Shown piece after piece: positions 50,625 to 59,968 of a DNA stretch of 64,000 nt. The stretch is taken from the NCBI GenBank assembly GCA_963755375.1, contig CAVWKG010000016.1, positions 2,480,001 to 2,544,000 on the forward strand. The letters are read 5' to 3'. Each line of letters opens with the position of its first letter. Position 1 is the stretch's first letter. The notes below the pieces were generated by a model. The model was not told the DNA's origin, made no database searches, and saw only the letters and a program-made list of their open reading frames with translations. The stretch comes from Bog-473 sp963755375. Its GTDB lineage: Bacteria; Actinomycetota; Acidimicrobiia; Acidimicrobiales; RAAP-2. The position numbers were made by a program, and so were the translations under genes.

Positions 50625-52166
50625 GTGATTGAGGACCCGGACCGCTGCTACCAGGCGGCGCACAGCAAGGACGCCCGCTTCGACGGCTGGTTCTTCTGCG
50701 CCGTCACCTCGACCGGGATCTACTGCCGTCCCAGCTGCCCGGCCCGCACCCCCAAGCGGGAGAACATGCGCTTCTACGCCACCGCCGCGGCCGCCCAGCA
50801 GGCCGGGTTCCGCGCCTGCCTGCGCTGCCGCCCCGACGCCACGCCGGGCTCACCCGAGTGGAACGTCCGGGCCGACGTGGTGGCCCGCGCCATGCGGCTG
50901 ATCCGCGACGGCGTCGTCGACCGCGAGGGCGTCGAGGGTCTGGCCGGTCGTCTCGGCTACAGCACGCGCCAGCTCAATCGCCTCATCACGGGCGAAGTCG
51001 GGACCGGGGCCCTGGCCCTGGCCCGGGCCCAGCGCAGCCAGACGGCGCGCATCCTGCTGGAGACGACCGACCTGCCGGTCGCCCACGTGGCCTTCGCCGC
51101 CGGCTTCTCCAGCGTGCGCCAGTGCAACGACACCGTGCGCCAGACCTTCGCCGACACACCGAGCGGGCTGCGGGCTCGGGCGGCGCGCACCGCGCTGGGC
51201 CGCCGCGCCCGCCGGGCGCCGGCCACCCAGGCCATCCGGCTGCGGTTGCCCTGCCGGCAACCGTTCAACCCCGCCTCGGTCCTCGACTTCCTCGGCGGGC
51301 GCGCCCTGCCCGGCGTCGAGTCGCTCGACGGTGCGTCCTACACGCGCAGCCTGCGCCTGCCCCATGGGCACGGCATCGTGACGCTGCGCGCGCCGGAGGC
51401 GGCGGGCGACGACGGCCCCGCCCACGTGGAGGCCGAGCTCGTCCTCTCGGATCTGCGCGACCTACACACCGCCGTGGCGCGCTGCCGCCAGCTGCTGGAC
51501 CTCGACGCCGACCCCGTCGCCATCTGGGAGGCGCTGCGCGGCGATCCACTCGTGGGTGCCCTGGTGCGGGGCGATCCCGGGCGCCGCGTGCCGGGCGCGG
51601 CCGACGGTTTCGAGCTCGCCGTGCGCGCCGTCATCGGCCAGCAGGTCTCGGTCCCCGGGGCGCGGACCGTCGCCGGGCGGCTCGTGCTGGCGGCCGGCGA
51701 CGCCCTCCCCGCGCCCGCCGGGACGGTCACCCACCTCTTCCCCACCCCGGCCGCGCTCGTGGAGCTGGCCGGGCGCGACCCGGGCACCTTCCCCATGCCG
51801 GCCGGCCGGCGGCGCGCCCTGGTGGCGCTGGCCCAAGCGGTGGACGCCGGCGACGTGGTCATCGACCCGGGAGCCGATCCCTCCGAGTTGCGGGCCTCCC
51901 TGATGGCGCTCCCCGGCATCGGCCCCTGGACGGCCGAGTACGTCGCCATGCGGGCATTGCGCGACCCCGACGCCTTCATGCCGACGGATCTGGGCATCCG
52001 ACGGGCGGCGGTCTCTCTCGGCCTGCCCGACGACCCGACACATCTGCGCCAACGCACCGAACGCTGGCGGCCCTGGCGCAGCTACGCCATGGCCCACCTC
52101 TGGTCGATGCCCGCGGCGGCCACACCGCAGCTCCCCACCCGACGTACGAAAGGACGTGCCGCATGA
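50625..52166 (+). CDS. alkA: Ada-AlkA type DNA-3-methyladenine glycosylase
   Basis: A 513-residue bifunctional alkylation-repair protein. The Ada-type zinc domain near 28-78 has the four Cys (IYCRPSCPARTPKRENMRF in parts, ACLRCRPD), one being the methyl acceptor. An AraC-type helix-turn-helix (about 100-185: VEGLAGRLGYSTRQLNRLI, VAHVAFAAGFSSVRQCNDTVR in parts) follows. The C-terminal AlkA glycosylase holds the helix-hairpin-helix ALPGIGPWTAEYVAMRAL and the catalytic Asp in DAFMPTDLGI. GTG start 50625. Its stop overlaps ogt by 4 bases. It probably senses methylation damage and activates its own operon. Confidence 0.93.
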   Translation: MIEDPDRCYQAAHSKDARFDGWFFCAVTSTGIYCRPSCPARTPKRENMRFYATAAAAQQAGFRACLRCRPDATPGSPEWNVRADVVARAMRLIRDGVVDREGVEGLAGRLGYSTRQLNRLITGEVGTGALALARAQRSQTARILLETTDLPVAHVAFAAGFSSVRQCNDTVRQTFADTPSGLRARAARTALGRRARRAPATQAIRLRLPCRQPFNPASVLDFLGGRALPGVESLDGASYTRSLRLPHGHGIVTLRAPEAAGDDGPAHVEAELVLSDLRDLHTAVARCRQLLDLDADPVAIWEALRGDPLVGALVRGDPGRRVPGAADGFELAVRAVIGQQVSVPGARTVAGRLVLAAGDALPAPAGTVTHLFPTPAALVELAGRDPGTFPMPAGRRRALVALAQAVDAGDVVIDPGADPSELRASLMALPGIGPWTAEYVAMRALRDPDAFMPTDLGIRRAAVSLGLPDDPTHLRQRTERWRPWRSYAMAHLWSMPAAATPQLPTRRTKGRAA

Positions 52167-52642
52167 CCGCTACCGCCACGCACACTGCCATGATGCCGTT
52201 GGATACCCCAATCGGGCAGATCGTCCTGGAAAGCGACGGCGACGTGCTGATCGGCCTCCGCCTCCCGAGCGATCGGGGCCTGGGTCGCCGGGACGAAGAG
52301 TCGCCCATTCTGAAGGAGACGGCCACGCAGCTCGAGGAGTACTTCGCCGGAGAGCGCACCGAGTTCGATCTGCGCATGGAGCTCGACGGCACCCCATTCC
52401 AACGCGAGGTGTGGGCCGAGCTGACACGCATCCCCTACGGCCAGACCATCAGCTACGGCGAGCTGGCCCGCCGAGTCGGGCGACCCAAAGGGCCTCGGGC
52501 AGTGGGTCAGGCCAACGGCCGGAACCCGATTGCCATCATCGTGCCCTGCCACCGCGTGGTGGCCAGCAACGGCATCGGCGGCTACGGCGGCGGCCTCACG
52601 TGCAAGCGCGCACTGCTCGCGGTGGAGGGAGTCACGGCATAG
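52163..52642 (+). CDS. ogt: methylated-DNA-[protein]-cysteine S-methyltransferase
   Basis: A 159-residue suicide DNA repair protein removing methyl groups from O6-methylguanine. P-C-H-R-V with the acceptor Cys is near 131-135, preceded by GRNPIAIIV, and the helix-turn-helix arginine finger region reads YGELARRVGRPKGPRAVGQA. AAAGGA is 9 bases before the ATG, which overlaps the alkA stop. Complete and coupled to alkA. Confidence 0.95.
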   Translation: MTATATHTAMMPLDTPIGQIVLESDGDVLIGLRLPSDRGLGRRDEESPILKETATQLEEYFAGERTEFDLRMELDGTPFQREVWAELTRIPYGQTISYGELARRVGRPKGPRAVGQANGRNPIAIIVPCHRVVASNGIGGYGGGLTCKRALLAVEGVTA

Positions 52643-52651
52643 GGTGCGCCG

Positions 52652-53464
52652 ATGGAAACCGCCCGGAGTGTGCACGACGCGTTCGACCTGACGGGCCGCG
52701 TGGCCCTCGTGACCGGTGCCGGCAGCGGCATCGGGCGCACGACCGCCGAGGTGCTGGCCGGCGCGGGCGCCACCGTCGTGTGCGCGGACATCGACGGCGC
52801 GACGGCATCCGACACCGCCGCCGGCATCCTGGGGCAGGGCGGCCGGGCCGAGAGCGCGGAGCTCGACGTGGCGGTGCGCGGTGCAGCCGCCACCCTCGTC
52901 AACCACATCGCGGCGCGCCACGGTGGGCTGCACATCATGTGCAACATCGCCGGAATCATGATCGACAGCTCCATCATCGACGTCGACCCCGACGAGTTCG
53001 ACCGCATCCTGGCGGTGAACCTCAAGGGCGTGCTGTACGGATGCCAGGCCGCCGGCACGGTGATGGTGGCCCAGCGCGGCGGCTCCATCATCAACATGGC
53101 CTCGGCGGCGGTCCTGTCACCGGCACCGGGCGTCGGGCCCTACGCCATCTGCAAGGCGGGCGTCGCCCAGTTGACCAAGTCGATGGCGGTCGAGGTCGGC
53201 AAGCGCGGCGTGCGGGTCAACTCCGTCGCACCGGGCTTCATCCCGACGAACATGACGGCGCGCTACTACACGAACCCCGACGGCACCGTGAACGAGGAGT
53301 CCAAGGCCGCCGCGCTGGCGCCCATGGCGCGCTTCGCGCCGTTGCGGCGCGTGGGCGAGACCAACGACGTGGCCTACGGCGTGTTGTATCTCGCCTCGGA
53401 CGCCAGCAGCTTCGTCACGGGGCAGCTGCTCAGCCCCAACGGAGGCGTCTCCATGTCGTACTGA
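52652..53464 (+). CDS. short-chain dehydrogenase/reductase
   Basis: A 270-residue SDR: TGAGSGIG near 21-28, NIAGIM in place of NNAG, catalytic Ser, Tyr and Lys in MASAAVLSPAPGVGPYAICKAG (parts, Tyr near 162), and SFVTGQLLSPNGGVSMSY at the end. NAD preference is suggested by the Asp after the second strand (CADIDG). It follows ogt by 10 bases but is unrelated to repair. It may oxidise a hydroxyl group on a steroid or fatty intermediate. Confidence 0.9.
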   Translation: METARSVHDAFDLTGRVALVTGAGSGIGRTTAEVLAGAGATVVCADIDGATASDTAAGILGQGGRAESAELDVAVRGAAATLVNHIAARHGGLHIMCNIAGIMIDSSIIDVDPDEFDRILAVNLKGVLYGCQAAGTVMVAQRGGSIINMASAAVLSPAPGVGPYAICKAGVAQLTKSMAVEVGKRGVRVNSVAPGFIPTNMTARYYTNPDGTVNEESKAAALAPMARFAPLRRVGETNDVAYGVLYLASDASSFVTGQLLSPNGGVSMSY

Positions 53465-53505
53465 GCGGCCTCGGTGCAATCCCACTCCGCAGAGCGCGCC
53501 TGGGG

Positions 53506-54663
53506 CTACGACAGGCGCATCAGGTCGAACTGGCCCGTCGCGGTGTCGGAGACAACGACCGCCGGGCCTGGTCCGAGCAACGTGACGGCCGCACCGACCC
53601 CGACCGGATCGGTCGCCGCGCCCTGCGGGGAGATGCGGAAGACGCACGACGTCGGGGTGGAGGGCGAGGCCTGCGGGCAGGCGGGATTGCTGCCGGCCGG
53701 CGCGAGCTCCAGCGCCCCGGCCGCGGAGTCCACCACCGTGCTCGACACGGAGCCGTTGTAGGTCCCGAGCGTGTGCAGCGTGGCGACGTCGTAGGTGGTG
53801 TAGCTCGCATCGAGCCCCTGGCCGGCGGGCTCGCTGACCCAAACGGCGCCGCCGGCGATCACGTCGATGTACTGCACGCCGCCACCGAGGCCGTTGGGCT
53901 TGTCGGCCAACATCGGCCCGAGCGCGGTCGCGCCGTCGGGTCGCAGCGCGGCGAGGGTGTGGTCGGTGCGCTCGTAGAAGACGGAGCCGTCGGACCCGAT
54001 GGCGTCGCCCAGCCCGCGCACCAACAGGTGCGGCGCGGCGGACGACCCCGGGTTGAGCTGGTACACGCTCACGGTGTTGCCCCGCGTCACCGAGATGAAG
54101 ACGGAGCCGCCCGCGGCGGCCAGCGCGACGAGATCGTTGTTAGAGCTGTTGGCCGTCGGCACCGCCGGCATGTTCCACTGACCAGCGGCGTTGCCGGTCG
54201 CACGGCTGTAGGCGAAGACATTGGAGTACGTCGCCACGTAGAAGTTGCTGCTGTCGGCGGCGAGCGCCGCGATGCCCGTCGCCACGTGCTCCGCGATCAA
54301 CGCCGGGCCGTTACCGTCGATCACCCAGGCCACCGACGGCGACGGGCTGGTCGGATCCTGCGGCGCGGCGAAGACGGCACCGTCGGGGCTCTCCGCCGCA
54401 GTGACGCGGTCGGCTGAGAAGGGCAGGGCGATCGCCGCACCCGGCGTCAGCGGCCCCGAGGTCGAAACGGCCGGCAGCGTCGAGCCTGGCGTGGCCGTCG
54501 TCACGGTGGTCGAGGAGCCGGCCGAGGCAGCCGTGGTCGTGGTCGTGCCGTGGCTGGAGACGGTCGGTGTCGGCGACCCCGACCCGCAGGCGGCCAGCAG
54601 CAGCGCGGCCGCCACCGCGGCCACCAACCCCAATTGCAGGTGCCGACCAGGTCTCCCGCGCAT
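53506..54663 (-). CDS. lipoprotein with repeat-rich extracellular domain
   Basis: A 385-residue lipoprotein from ATG 54663. The signal (LQLGLVAAVAAALLLAAC) ends in lipobox L-A-A-C near 23-26; a Thr/Ser linker of about 50 residues follows. The rest shows repeated beta motifs (GIAALAADSSNFYVATYSNVFAY, LVALAAAGGSVFISVTRGN in parts, GDAIGSDGSVFYE) like a beta-propeller. A Cys pair near the end (NPACPQ, TSCVF) may form a disulfide. Divergent from the dienelactone hydrolase with 43 bases between. Ligand unknown. Confidence 0.8.
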   Translation of the reverse strand: MRGRPGRHLQLGLVAAVAAALLLAACGSGSPTPTVSSHGTTTTTAASAGSSTTVTTATPGSTLPAVSTSGPLTPGAAIALPFSADRVTAAESPDGAVFAAPQDPTSPSPSVAWVIDGNGPALIAEHVATGIAALAADSSNFYVATYSNVFAYSRATGNAAGQWNMPAVPTANSSNNDLVALAAAGGSVFISVTRGNTVSVYQLNPGSSAAPHLLVRGLGDAIGSDGSVFYERTDHTLAALRPDGATALGPMLADKPNGLGGGVQYIDVIAGGAVWVSEPAGQGLDASYTTYDVATLHTLGTYNGSVSSTVVDSAAGALELAPAGSNPACPQASPSTPTSCVFRISPQGAATDPVGVGAAVTLLGPGPAVVVSDTATGQFDLMRLS

Positions 54664-54706
54664 CGCCGCTAGTATGGCTGCAACGGGTGGGCGATACGGT
54701 GCACGC

Positions 54707-55426
54707 ATGGCCACCACCCGCGACATCACCTACGAGGCCGACGGCCGCACCATGGTCGGCACCTTCGCGCTCCCCGACGGCGGTGGCCGCCGGCCCGGCA
54801 TCCTCGTCTGCCACGAGGGACCGGGCCTCGACGATCACGCCAAGGCCCGCGCCGTCCGGCTGGCCGACGAGCTCGGCTACGTCGCCTTCGCCCTCGACTA
54901 CCACGGTGACGGCAGGCCCATCACTGACCGCGAGCAGATGATGGCCCGGATCGGCGAGCTGCGGGCCGACCCGCCGCGCACCTTGGCCGTCGGCACCGCC
55001 GGTCTGGACATCCTGCGCGCCGAGCCGCGCACCGACGCCAACCGCCTGGCCGCCATCGGCTACTGCTTCGGCGGCACGCTCTCCTTGGAGCTCGCGCGCG
55101 GCGGGGCCGACCTGAAGGCCGTCGTCGGCTTCCATTCCGGCCTCTCCACGGTGCACCCCGAGGACGCCCGCAACATCACCGGCAAGGTCCTGGCCCTCAT
55201 CGGCGCCGACGACCCGATCGTGAACAACGACGAGCGCCGCGCCTTCGAGGAGGAGATGCGCGCCGGCGGAGTCGACTGGCAGCTGGTCGTCTACGGCGGC
55301 GCCGTCCACTCCTTCACCAACAAGCGTGCGTCCATGGTCGACATCCCCGGTATCGCCTACGACGAGGCGACCGATCGCCGGTCCTGGCAGGCGATGCGCG
55401 ACCTGTTCACCGAGGTTTTCGGCTGA
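54707..55426 (+). CDS. dienelactone hydrolase family protein
   Basis: A 239-residue alpha/beta hydrolase of the dienelactone hydrolase type. The nucleophile is Cys in GYCFGG near 120-125, the acid in LIGADDPIVNN, and the His in GGAVHSFTNKRA. CHEGPGLDDHAK replaces the oxyanion segment. Such enzymes open lactones or cleave esters in aromatic and steroid catabolism. ATG 54707; single gene with the amidohydrolase 60 bases downstream behind its own operator. Confidence 0.88.
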   Translation: MATTRDITYEADGRTMVGTFALPDGGGRRPGILVCHEGPGLDDHAKARAVRLADELGYVAFALDYHGDGRPITDREQMMARIGELRADPPRTLAVGTAGLDILRAEPRTDANRLAAIGYCFGGTLSLELARGGADLKAVVGFHSGLSTVHPEDARNITGKVLALIGADDPIVNNDERRAFEEEMRAGGVDWQLVVYGGAVHSFTNKRASMVDIPGIAYDEATDRRSWQAMRDLFTEVFG

Positions 55427-55457
55427 CCCGTCACATGAACCGGGCCCTCCCTCGTTT

Positions 55458-55472
55458 CTGACGCCCCGTCAG
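55458..55472. promoter_or_regulatory. 15-bp palindromic operator upstream of the amidohydrolase (site 3)
   Basis: CTGACG-CCC-CGTCAG, preceded by TTT and followed by G, exactly as at site 1. It ends 16 bases before the amidohydrolase start. Left 7 bases are identical in all three sites. Confidence 0.62.
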
Positions 55473-55488
55473 GTGCGGGCTACGCTCG

Positions 55489-56697
55489 ATGCCCATGCCT
55501 GAGCCCCTGCCGAAGATCATCTCGGTCGATGATCACGTGGTCGAGCCGCCCAACGTGTGGCAGGACCGCCTCCCGTCCAAGTACGCCGACGTCGGGCCGC
55601 GGATCGTGCGCGCTCCCATGCCCGAGGTGGAGTACCGGGGTGGGTCGCTCAAGGTCAAGCCCGGGTCGGAGGGCCTGCCCGTCGACTGGTGGTACTACGA
55701 GGATCTCAAGCGACCATTGTTGCGCGTCGACTCCGCCGTGGGCGTGCCGCGCGACGAGGTGACCATGAAGGGCGTCACCTACGAGGACATGCGTCCGGGC
55801 TCCTACGAGGTGAAGCCCCGCCTCGACGACATGGACGCCAACCACATCGAGGCTGCGCTCTGCTTCCCGACCTTCCCCCGTTTCTGCGGCCAGACCTTCA
55901 CCGAGGCCAAGGACAAGGAACTCGGCCTGCTCTGCATTCGGGCCTACAACGACTGGATGGTCGACGAGTGGTGCGGTGACTCGGGCGGCCGGCTCATCCC
56001 TCTGTGCCTCATTCCGCTGTGGGACGCCGAACTGGCGGCGGCGGAGGTGCGGCGCAACGCGGCGCGTGGCGTGCGCGCCGTGTGCTTCAGCGAGATCCCG
56101 CCCTTCCTCGGCCTCCCGAGCGTGCACGATCCCGACCACTACTGGGACCCCTTCTTCCGGGCCTGCAGCGAGACCCAGACCATCGTGAACATGCACATCG
56201 GCAGCTCGTCGAAGATGCCGTCGACCTCGGCCGACGCCCCGCCGGCCGTCGGCTCGACGCTGACCCACACCAACGCCACCTTCTCTCTGGTCGATTTCCT
56301 CTTCAGCGGCGTCTTCGTGCGCCTCCCCGATCTGAAGGTGGCGTACTCGGAAGGGCAGATCGGGTGGATCCCCTACATCCTCGAGCGGGCCGACCGGGTC
56401 TGGGAGGACAACCGCGGCTGGGGCGGGGTGGCCGACATCGTGCCGCAGAAGCCGTCGAGTTACTTCAAGGACCACGTGTGGGGCTGCTTCTTCGACGACG
56501 CCCACGGGCTGCGCTCGGTGGACGAGATCGGCGAGGACAACATCACCTACGAGTCGGACTACCCGCACTCGGACTCGACCTGGCCCCGCACCCGGGAGAT
56601 CGCCGAGGAGCAGATGGCGGACCTCACCGACGAGCAGCGCCGCAAGATCGTGCGCGGGAACGCCATCACGCTGTTCGGCCTCGACTTCGTCGCCTGA
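55489..56697 (+). CDS. amidohydrolase family (amidohydrolase_2) protein
   Basis: A 402-residue TIM-barrel metal hydrolase. ISVDDHVVEPPNVWQDRLP near 11-29 carries a D-x-H in place of the usual metal-binding H-x-H; NMHIGSS near 235-241 gives another His, and YESDYPHSDSTWP near 357-369 the last Asp/His. It closes with KIVRGNAITLFGLD. Family members include decarboxylases and hydrolases of cyclic diketones. Leads a run of catabolic genes (two FadE-type, LLM oxidoreductase) under operator site 3. Reaction unknown. Confidence 0.9.
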   Translation: MPMPEPLPKIISVDDHVVEPPNVWQDRLPSKYADVGPRIVRAPMPEVEYRGGSLKVKPGSEGLPVDWWYYEDLKRPLLRVDSAVGVPRDEVTMKGVTYEDMRPGSYEVKPRLDDMDANHIEAALCFPTFPRFCGQTFTEAKDKELGLLCIRAYNDWMVDEWCGDSGGRLIPLCLIPLWDAELAAAEVRRNAARGVRAVCFSEIPPFLGLPSVHDPDHYWDPFFRACSETQTIVNMHIGSSSKMPSTSADAPPAVGSTLTHTNATFSLVDFLFSGVFVRLPDLKVAYSEGQIGWIPYILERADRVWEDNRGWGGVADIVPQKPSSYFKDHVWGCFFDDAHGLRSVDEIGEDNITYESDYPHSDSTWPRTREIAEEQMADLTDEQRRKIVRGNAITLFGLDFVA

Positions 56698-56723
56698 TCC
56701 GCGCCCACGGTCGCGCCTGACGC

Positions 56724-57908
56724 ATGGACCTCCGCTACACCGCGCCGGAGCAGGCCTTCCGCCGGGAGCTGCGCGACTGGTTGGCCGCCACTCTGCCCGG
56801 CCTCGCGGCCCCACCGCCCCAGGACGACTGGCCGGCCCGACGGGCCTACGACCTGCGCTGGCAGCGCCTCCTCTTCGAGGCGGGCTACGCCGGCGTGGAC
56901 TGGCCGGCCGAGGGTGGCGGGCGCGGCTCCTCGCCGGTGGAGCAACTGATCTTCAAGGAGGAGTGCGAGCGGGCCGGCGCGCCCTACGTGGGGGTGAACT
57001 TCGTCGGGCTGCTGCATGCCGGGCCGACCATCATCGCCGAGGGGACGGCGGCGCAGAAGGAGCGCTACCTGCCCGGCATCCTGCGCGGCCAGGAGGTGTG
57101 GTGCCAGGGGTTCAGCGAGCCCGACGCCGGCAGCGATCTGGCCGCGCTGCGCACGCGGGCCGTGCGCGACGGCGACGACTACGTCGTGTCGGGTTCGAAG
57201 ATCTGGACGTCGCACGCCGAGGTGGCCGACTTCTGCGAGCTGCTGGTGCGCACCGGTGAGGACCGCAACCGCGGCATCACCTGGCTGATCATGCCCATGG
57301 ACGCAGCCGGCATCGAGATCCGGCCGCTGCGAACCATCGCGGGGACCGCCGAATTCGCCGAGCTCTTCCTCAACGAGTTGCGGGTCCCGGTAGCCAACCG
57401 CGTGGGCGACGAGAACGATGGCTGGCGCGTCACCATGGTCACGCTGTCCTTCGAACGCGGCACGGCCTTCGTGGGCGAGCTCCTCGAGTGCATGCGCCTG
57501 CTGGGCGAGCTGGCCGGTGTCGCCGAGCGCCTCGACGCGCGGCGCGACGCCGGCGTGGCCCGCCGCATCGGCCATCTCGTCGCCGCCTTCGACGCGCTGT
57601 GGGCGCTGACCAAGCGCAACGTCTCGGAGGCGGCGCAGACGGGGATCCCGGGGATCGGCGGGTCGGTCTTCAAGCTCTCCTTCTCCGAGCATGCGCAGGC
57701 CCTGGGCGACCTGGCCATGGAGATCCTCGACCGGGCCGCCCTGTGCGCCGACCCGATGGCCGGGCCCGATGGCGCTCCCCTCGGCAACAGCGAGCAGTTG
57801 GCCGCGTGGTTCAAGTCCATTTCGCTCACCATCGCCGCCGGCACCTCGCAGGTGCAGCGCAACATCGTGGCCGAACGCATCCTCGGACTGCCGAAGGCTC
57901 GGCGCTGA
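56724..57908 (+). CDS. acyl-CoA dehydrogenase, FadE large-type subunit
   Basis: A 394-residue acyl-CoA dehydrogenase: WCQGFSEPDAGSDLAALRTRAV (parts) near 127-145, SGSKIWTSHAEVADFCELLVRT, FNE/FLNELRVP, and the ending AAGTSQVQRNIVAERILGLPKARR. Its stop overlaps the next start by TGATG. With that shorter partner it forms the second FadE pair of the window; the pair resembles FadE17/FadE18-like arrangements, which I cannot confirm. Confidence 0.92.
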   Translation: MDLRYTAPEQAFRRELRDWLAATLPGLAAPPPQDDWPARRAYDLRWQRLLFEAGYAGVDWPAEGGGRGSSPVEQLIFKEECERAGAPYVGVNFVGLLHAGPTIIAEGTAAQKERYLPGILRGQEVWCQGFSEPDAGSDLAALRTRAVRDGDDYVVSGSKIWTSHAEVADFCELLVRTGEDRNRGITWLIMPMDAAGIEIRPLRTIAGTAEFAELFLNELRVPVANRVGDENDGWRVTMVTLSFERGTAFVGELLECMRLLGELAGVAERLDARRDAGVARRIGHLVAAFDALWALTKRNVSEAAQTGIPGIGGSVFKLSFSEHAQALGDLAMEILDRAALCADPMAGPDGAPLGNSEQLAAWFKSISLTIAAGTSQVQRNIVAERILGLPKARR

Positions 57909-58930
57909 TGGACTTCCGCGTCGGCGATGACCAGCGCGAGCTCGCCGAGGGCATCCGGGCCATGGTGGCCGGGCAGCTGCCGCTCGAGCACCTGCGCGCC
58001 CGAGAGAACGACGCCCGCGCCATCGGCGACGACGACTGGGCGGCGCTGGGCGAGACCGGCGTGTTCGCGCTGACCCTCTCCGAGCCCGCGGGCACCGGCC
58101 TCTCGATGGCCGAGGCCGTCGTCGTCTTCGAGGAGCTCGGGCGGGCACTGGTGCCGGGCCCGTTGGTGGGCACCTTCCTGGCCGCCCAGGCCGGTCTGGT
58201 CGAAGGCGCCGCCGACGGGCGCGCCCGGGTCGGGGTGCACTGCGCCGGGACGGAGCCGGTCGTGGTCGAACACCTGGGCTCGCTCGACGCGCTCCTCCTC
58301 TTCGCGCCGGACGGGGCAGGGGCGGCCCGGTTGCTCGCCCCGGCCCCGTCCGGCGCGACCCGCCTGGACGCGCCGCTCGACCCGCTGACACCGCTGTGGC
58401 GCGTCGACGCGCTCCCTGCGGGCGAGGCGGTGCCGGGCGACGACGGGTCGCTCTGGCGCGACGGCGCGCTGCTCACGGCGGCCCTGCAGGTGGGGCACGC
58501 CGCCGAGGCGTTGGACCTCGCCGTGGCGTACGCCAAGGGGCGCCAGCAGTTCGGCGCGCCCATCGGCAGCTTCCAGGCCATCAAGCACATGTGCGCCGAC
58601 ATGCTGGTGCGCGCCGAGGTGGCCCGCGCCGCCGTGCACGCCGCCGCCTGCCTGGCCGACGAACCGGACGTCGTCGACTCCGAGGCGGCGGTGGCCGGCT
58701 GCACGCCCGCGCAGCTGGTGGACCGGTCCCTCGGGGGCGCCAAGCTGCTGGCCGACGAGGCCGCGCTGGGCAACGCCCGCACGGCCATTCAGATCCACGG
58801 GGGCATGGGCTTCACCTGGGAGGTGCCGCTGCACCTGCACCTCAAGCGGGCGCGTGTGCGCTCGACCACGTTCGGCACCCCGGCCCAGCGTGCCGTCGCC
58901 CTGGCGGTGTACGCCGGAGCGACCACATGA
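57908..58930 (+). CDS. acyl-CoA dehydrogenase, second subunit of a FadE pair
   Basis: A 340-residue short acyl-CoA dehydrogenase with a shrunken middle domain. The N-terminal helix bundle (MDFRVGDDQRELAEGIRAMV) and the C-terminal part (KGRQQFGAPIGSFQAIKHMCADM in parts, IQIHGGMGFTWEVPLHLHLKRA) are conserved. It is translationally coupled to the large subunit. It likely contributes one wall of the FAD site and the pocket for a bulky acyl group. Confidence 0.9.
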   Translation: MDFRVGDDQRELAEGIRAMVAGQLPLEHLRARENDARAIGDDDWAALGETGVFALTLSEPAGTGLSMAEAVVVFEELGRALVPGPLVGTFLAAQAGLVEGAADGRARVGVHCAGTEPVVVEHLGSLDALLLFAPDGAGAARLLAPAPSGATRLDAPLDPLTPLWRVDALPAGEAVPGDDGSLWRDGALLTAALQVGHAAEALDLAVAYAKGRQQFGAPIGSFQAIKHMCADMLVRAEVARAAVHAAACLADEPDVVDSEAAVAGCTPAQLVDRSLGGAKLLADEAALGNARTAIQIHGGMGFTWEVPLHLHLKRARVRSTTFGTPAQRAVALAVYAGATT

Positions 58931-58956
58931 ACCACCTCGCCTGATCGGAGCCCACC

Positions 58957-59940
58957 ATGACCGACCCCGCCCTCATTCCCCGCGACGTCGTACGCGCCGT
59001 CCCCGAAGGGAGGGTCGTCTACGGCATGCAGCTCCCCATTCAGTCCCAGTCCACGCTGTACGTGGCCGACTGGGAGAAGGAGGCCGGCCCGGCCGAGCTG
59101 GCCCGCGTCGCCCGGGTGGCTGACGAAGCGGGCTTCTTCTACCTCGGCGTGTGCGACCACACGGCCATCCCGCGCCGACTGGCCGACGCCATGGGCACGA
59201 TCTGGTACGACACGACCGCCACGCTGGGGTGGCTGGCCGCCGTGACGACGCAGACCCACCTGCTCTCCCACGTGTTGATCCTCGCCCAGCGCCACCCGCT
59301 GCGGGCGGCCAAGGAGCTCTCGACGATCGACCGGCTGTCCGGCGGACGGCTCATCGTCGGCGTGGGCGCCGGCCACGTGCCCGAGGAGTACGAGCTCCTC
59401 ACGGGAGACTTCGCGGCACGCGGCCGCCACACCGACGAGGCCGTGTCCGCGCTGGCCCGCGCCTTCACCGACGAGTTCCCGGAGCTGCCGGGGCCGCGCT
59501 TCCCCGCCCGGGACATGGGGATCGCGCCACGCCCGGTGCGCCAGCCCCGGCCGCCGATCTGGATCGGCGGCTCGTCACCGGCGGCCATTCGCCGCACGGC
59601 GGCCTTCGGGGACGGCTGGCTCCCCCAGGGCACGCGCCGGCGCGACCTGCCGGCCCAGGTCGCCCGGCTGCGCGAGCTGCGCGACGAGCTGCGCGGCGGG
59701 TTGCCGATCGACATCGGCACCATCGTGGAGCCCATGTACCTGACCTCGGGCGGCTCGGGCTGGGACCTGCCCGGTTGGGCCCTCTCGGGCAACGCCGACG
59801 AGGTCGCCTCCTCGCTGCGCGAGCTCGTCGACATGGGGGTCAACCACCTGCAGGTGCGCTTCATGGCCCGCAGTGCCGAGGAATTTTGTGAGCAAACGGC
59901 CCGGTTCGGCGTCGAAGTGGGGCCCCTGCTGAACCACTGA
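58957..59940 (+). CDS. LLM class F420-dependent oxidoreductase
   Basis: A 327-residue luciferase-like TIM-barrel protein of the actinobacterial F420 type. The N-terminal strand (VVYGMQLPIQSQ), ARVADEAGFFYLGVCDH, then TTQTHLLSHVLILAQRHPLRAAKELSTIDRLSGGRLIVGVGAGH in parts, and IWIGGSSPAAIRRTAAFGDGWLP are the usual cofactor contacts. GGAG lies just before the ATG. Fourth gene of the amidohydrolase run, 26 bases after the FadE pair. F420 rather than FMN is inferred from the family and host type. Confidence 0.9.
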   Translation: MTDPALIPRDVVRAVPEGRVVYGMQLPIQSQSTLYVADWEKEAGPAELARVARVADEAGFFYLGVCDHTAIPRRLADAMGTIWYDTTATLGWLAAVTTQTHLLSHVLILAQRHPLRAAKELSTIDRLSGGRLIVGVGAGHVPEEYELLTGDFAARGRHTDEAVSALARAFTDEFPELPGPRFPARDMGIAPRPVRQPRPPIWIGGSSPAAIRRTAAFGDGWLPQGTRRRDLPAQVARLRELRDELRGGLPIDIGTIVEPMYLTSGGSGWDLPGWALSGNADEVASSLRELVDMGVNHLQVRFMARSAEEFCEQTARFGVEVGPLLNH

Positions 59941-59968
59941 GTGGGCGGCGGCCATAGGCTTGTCAGCG

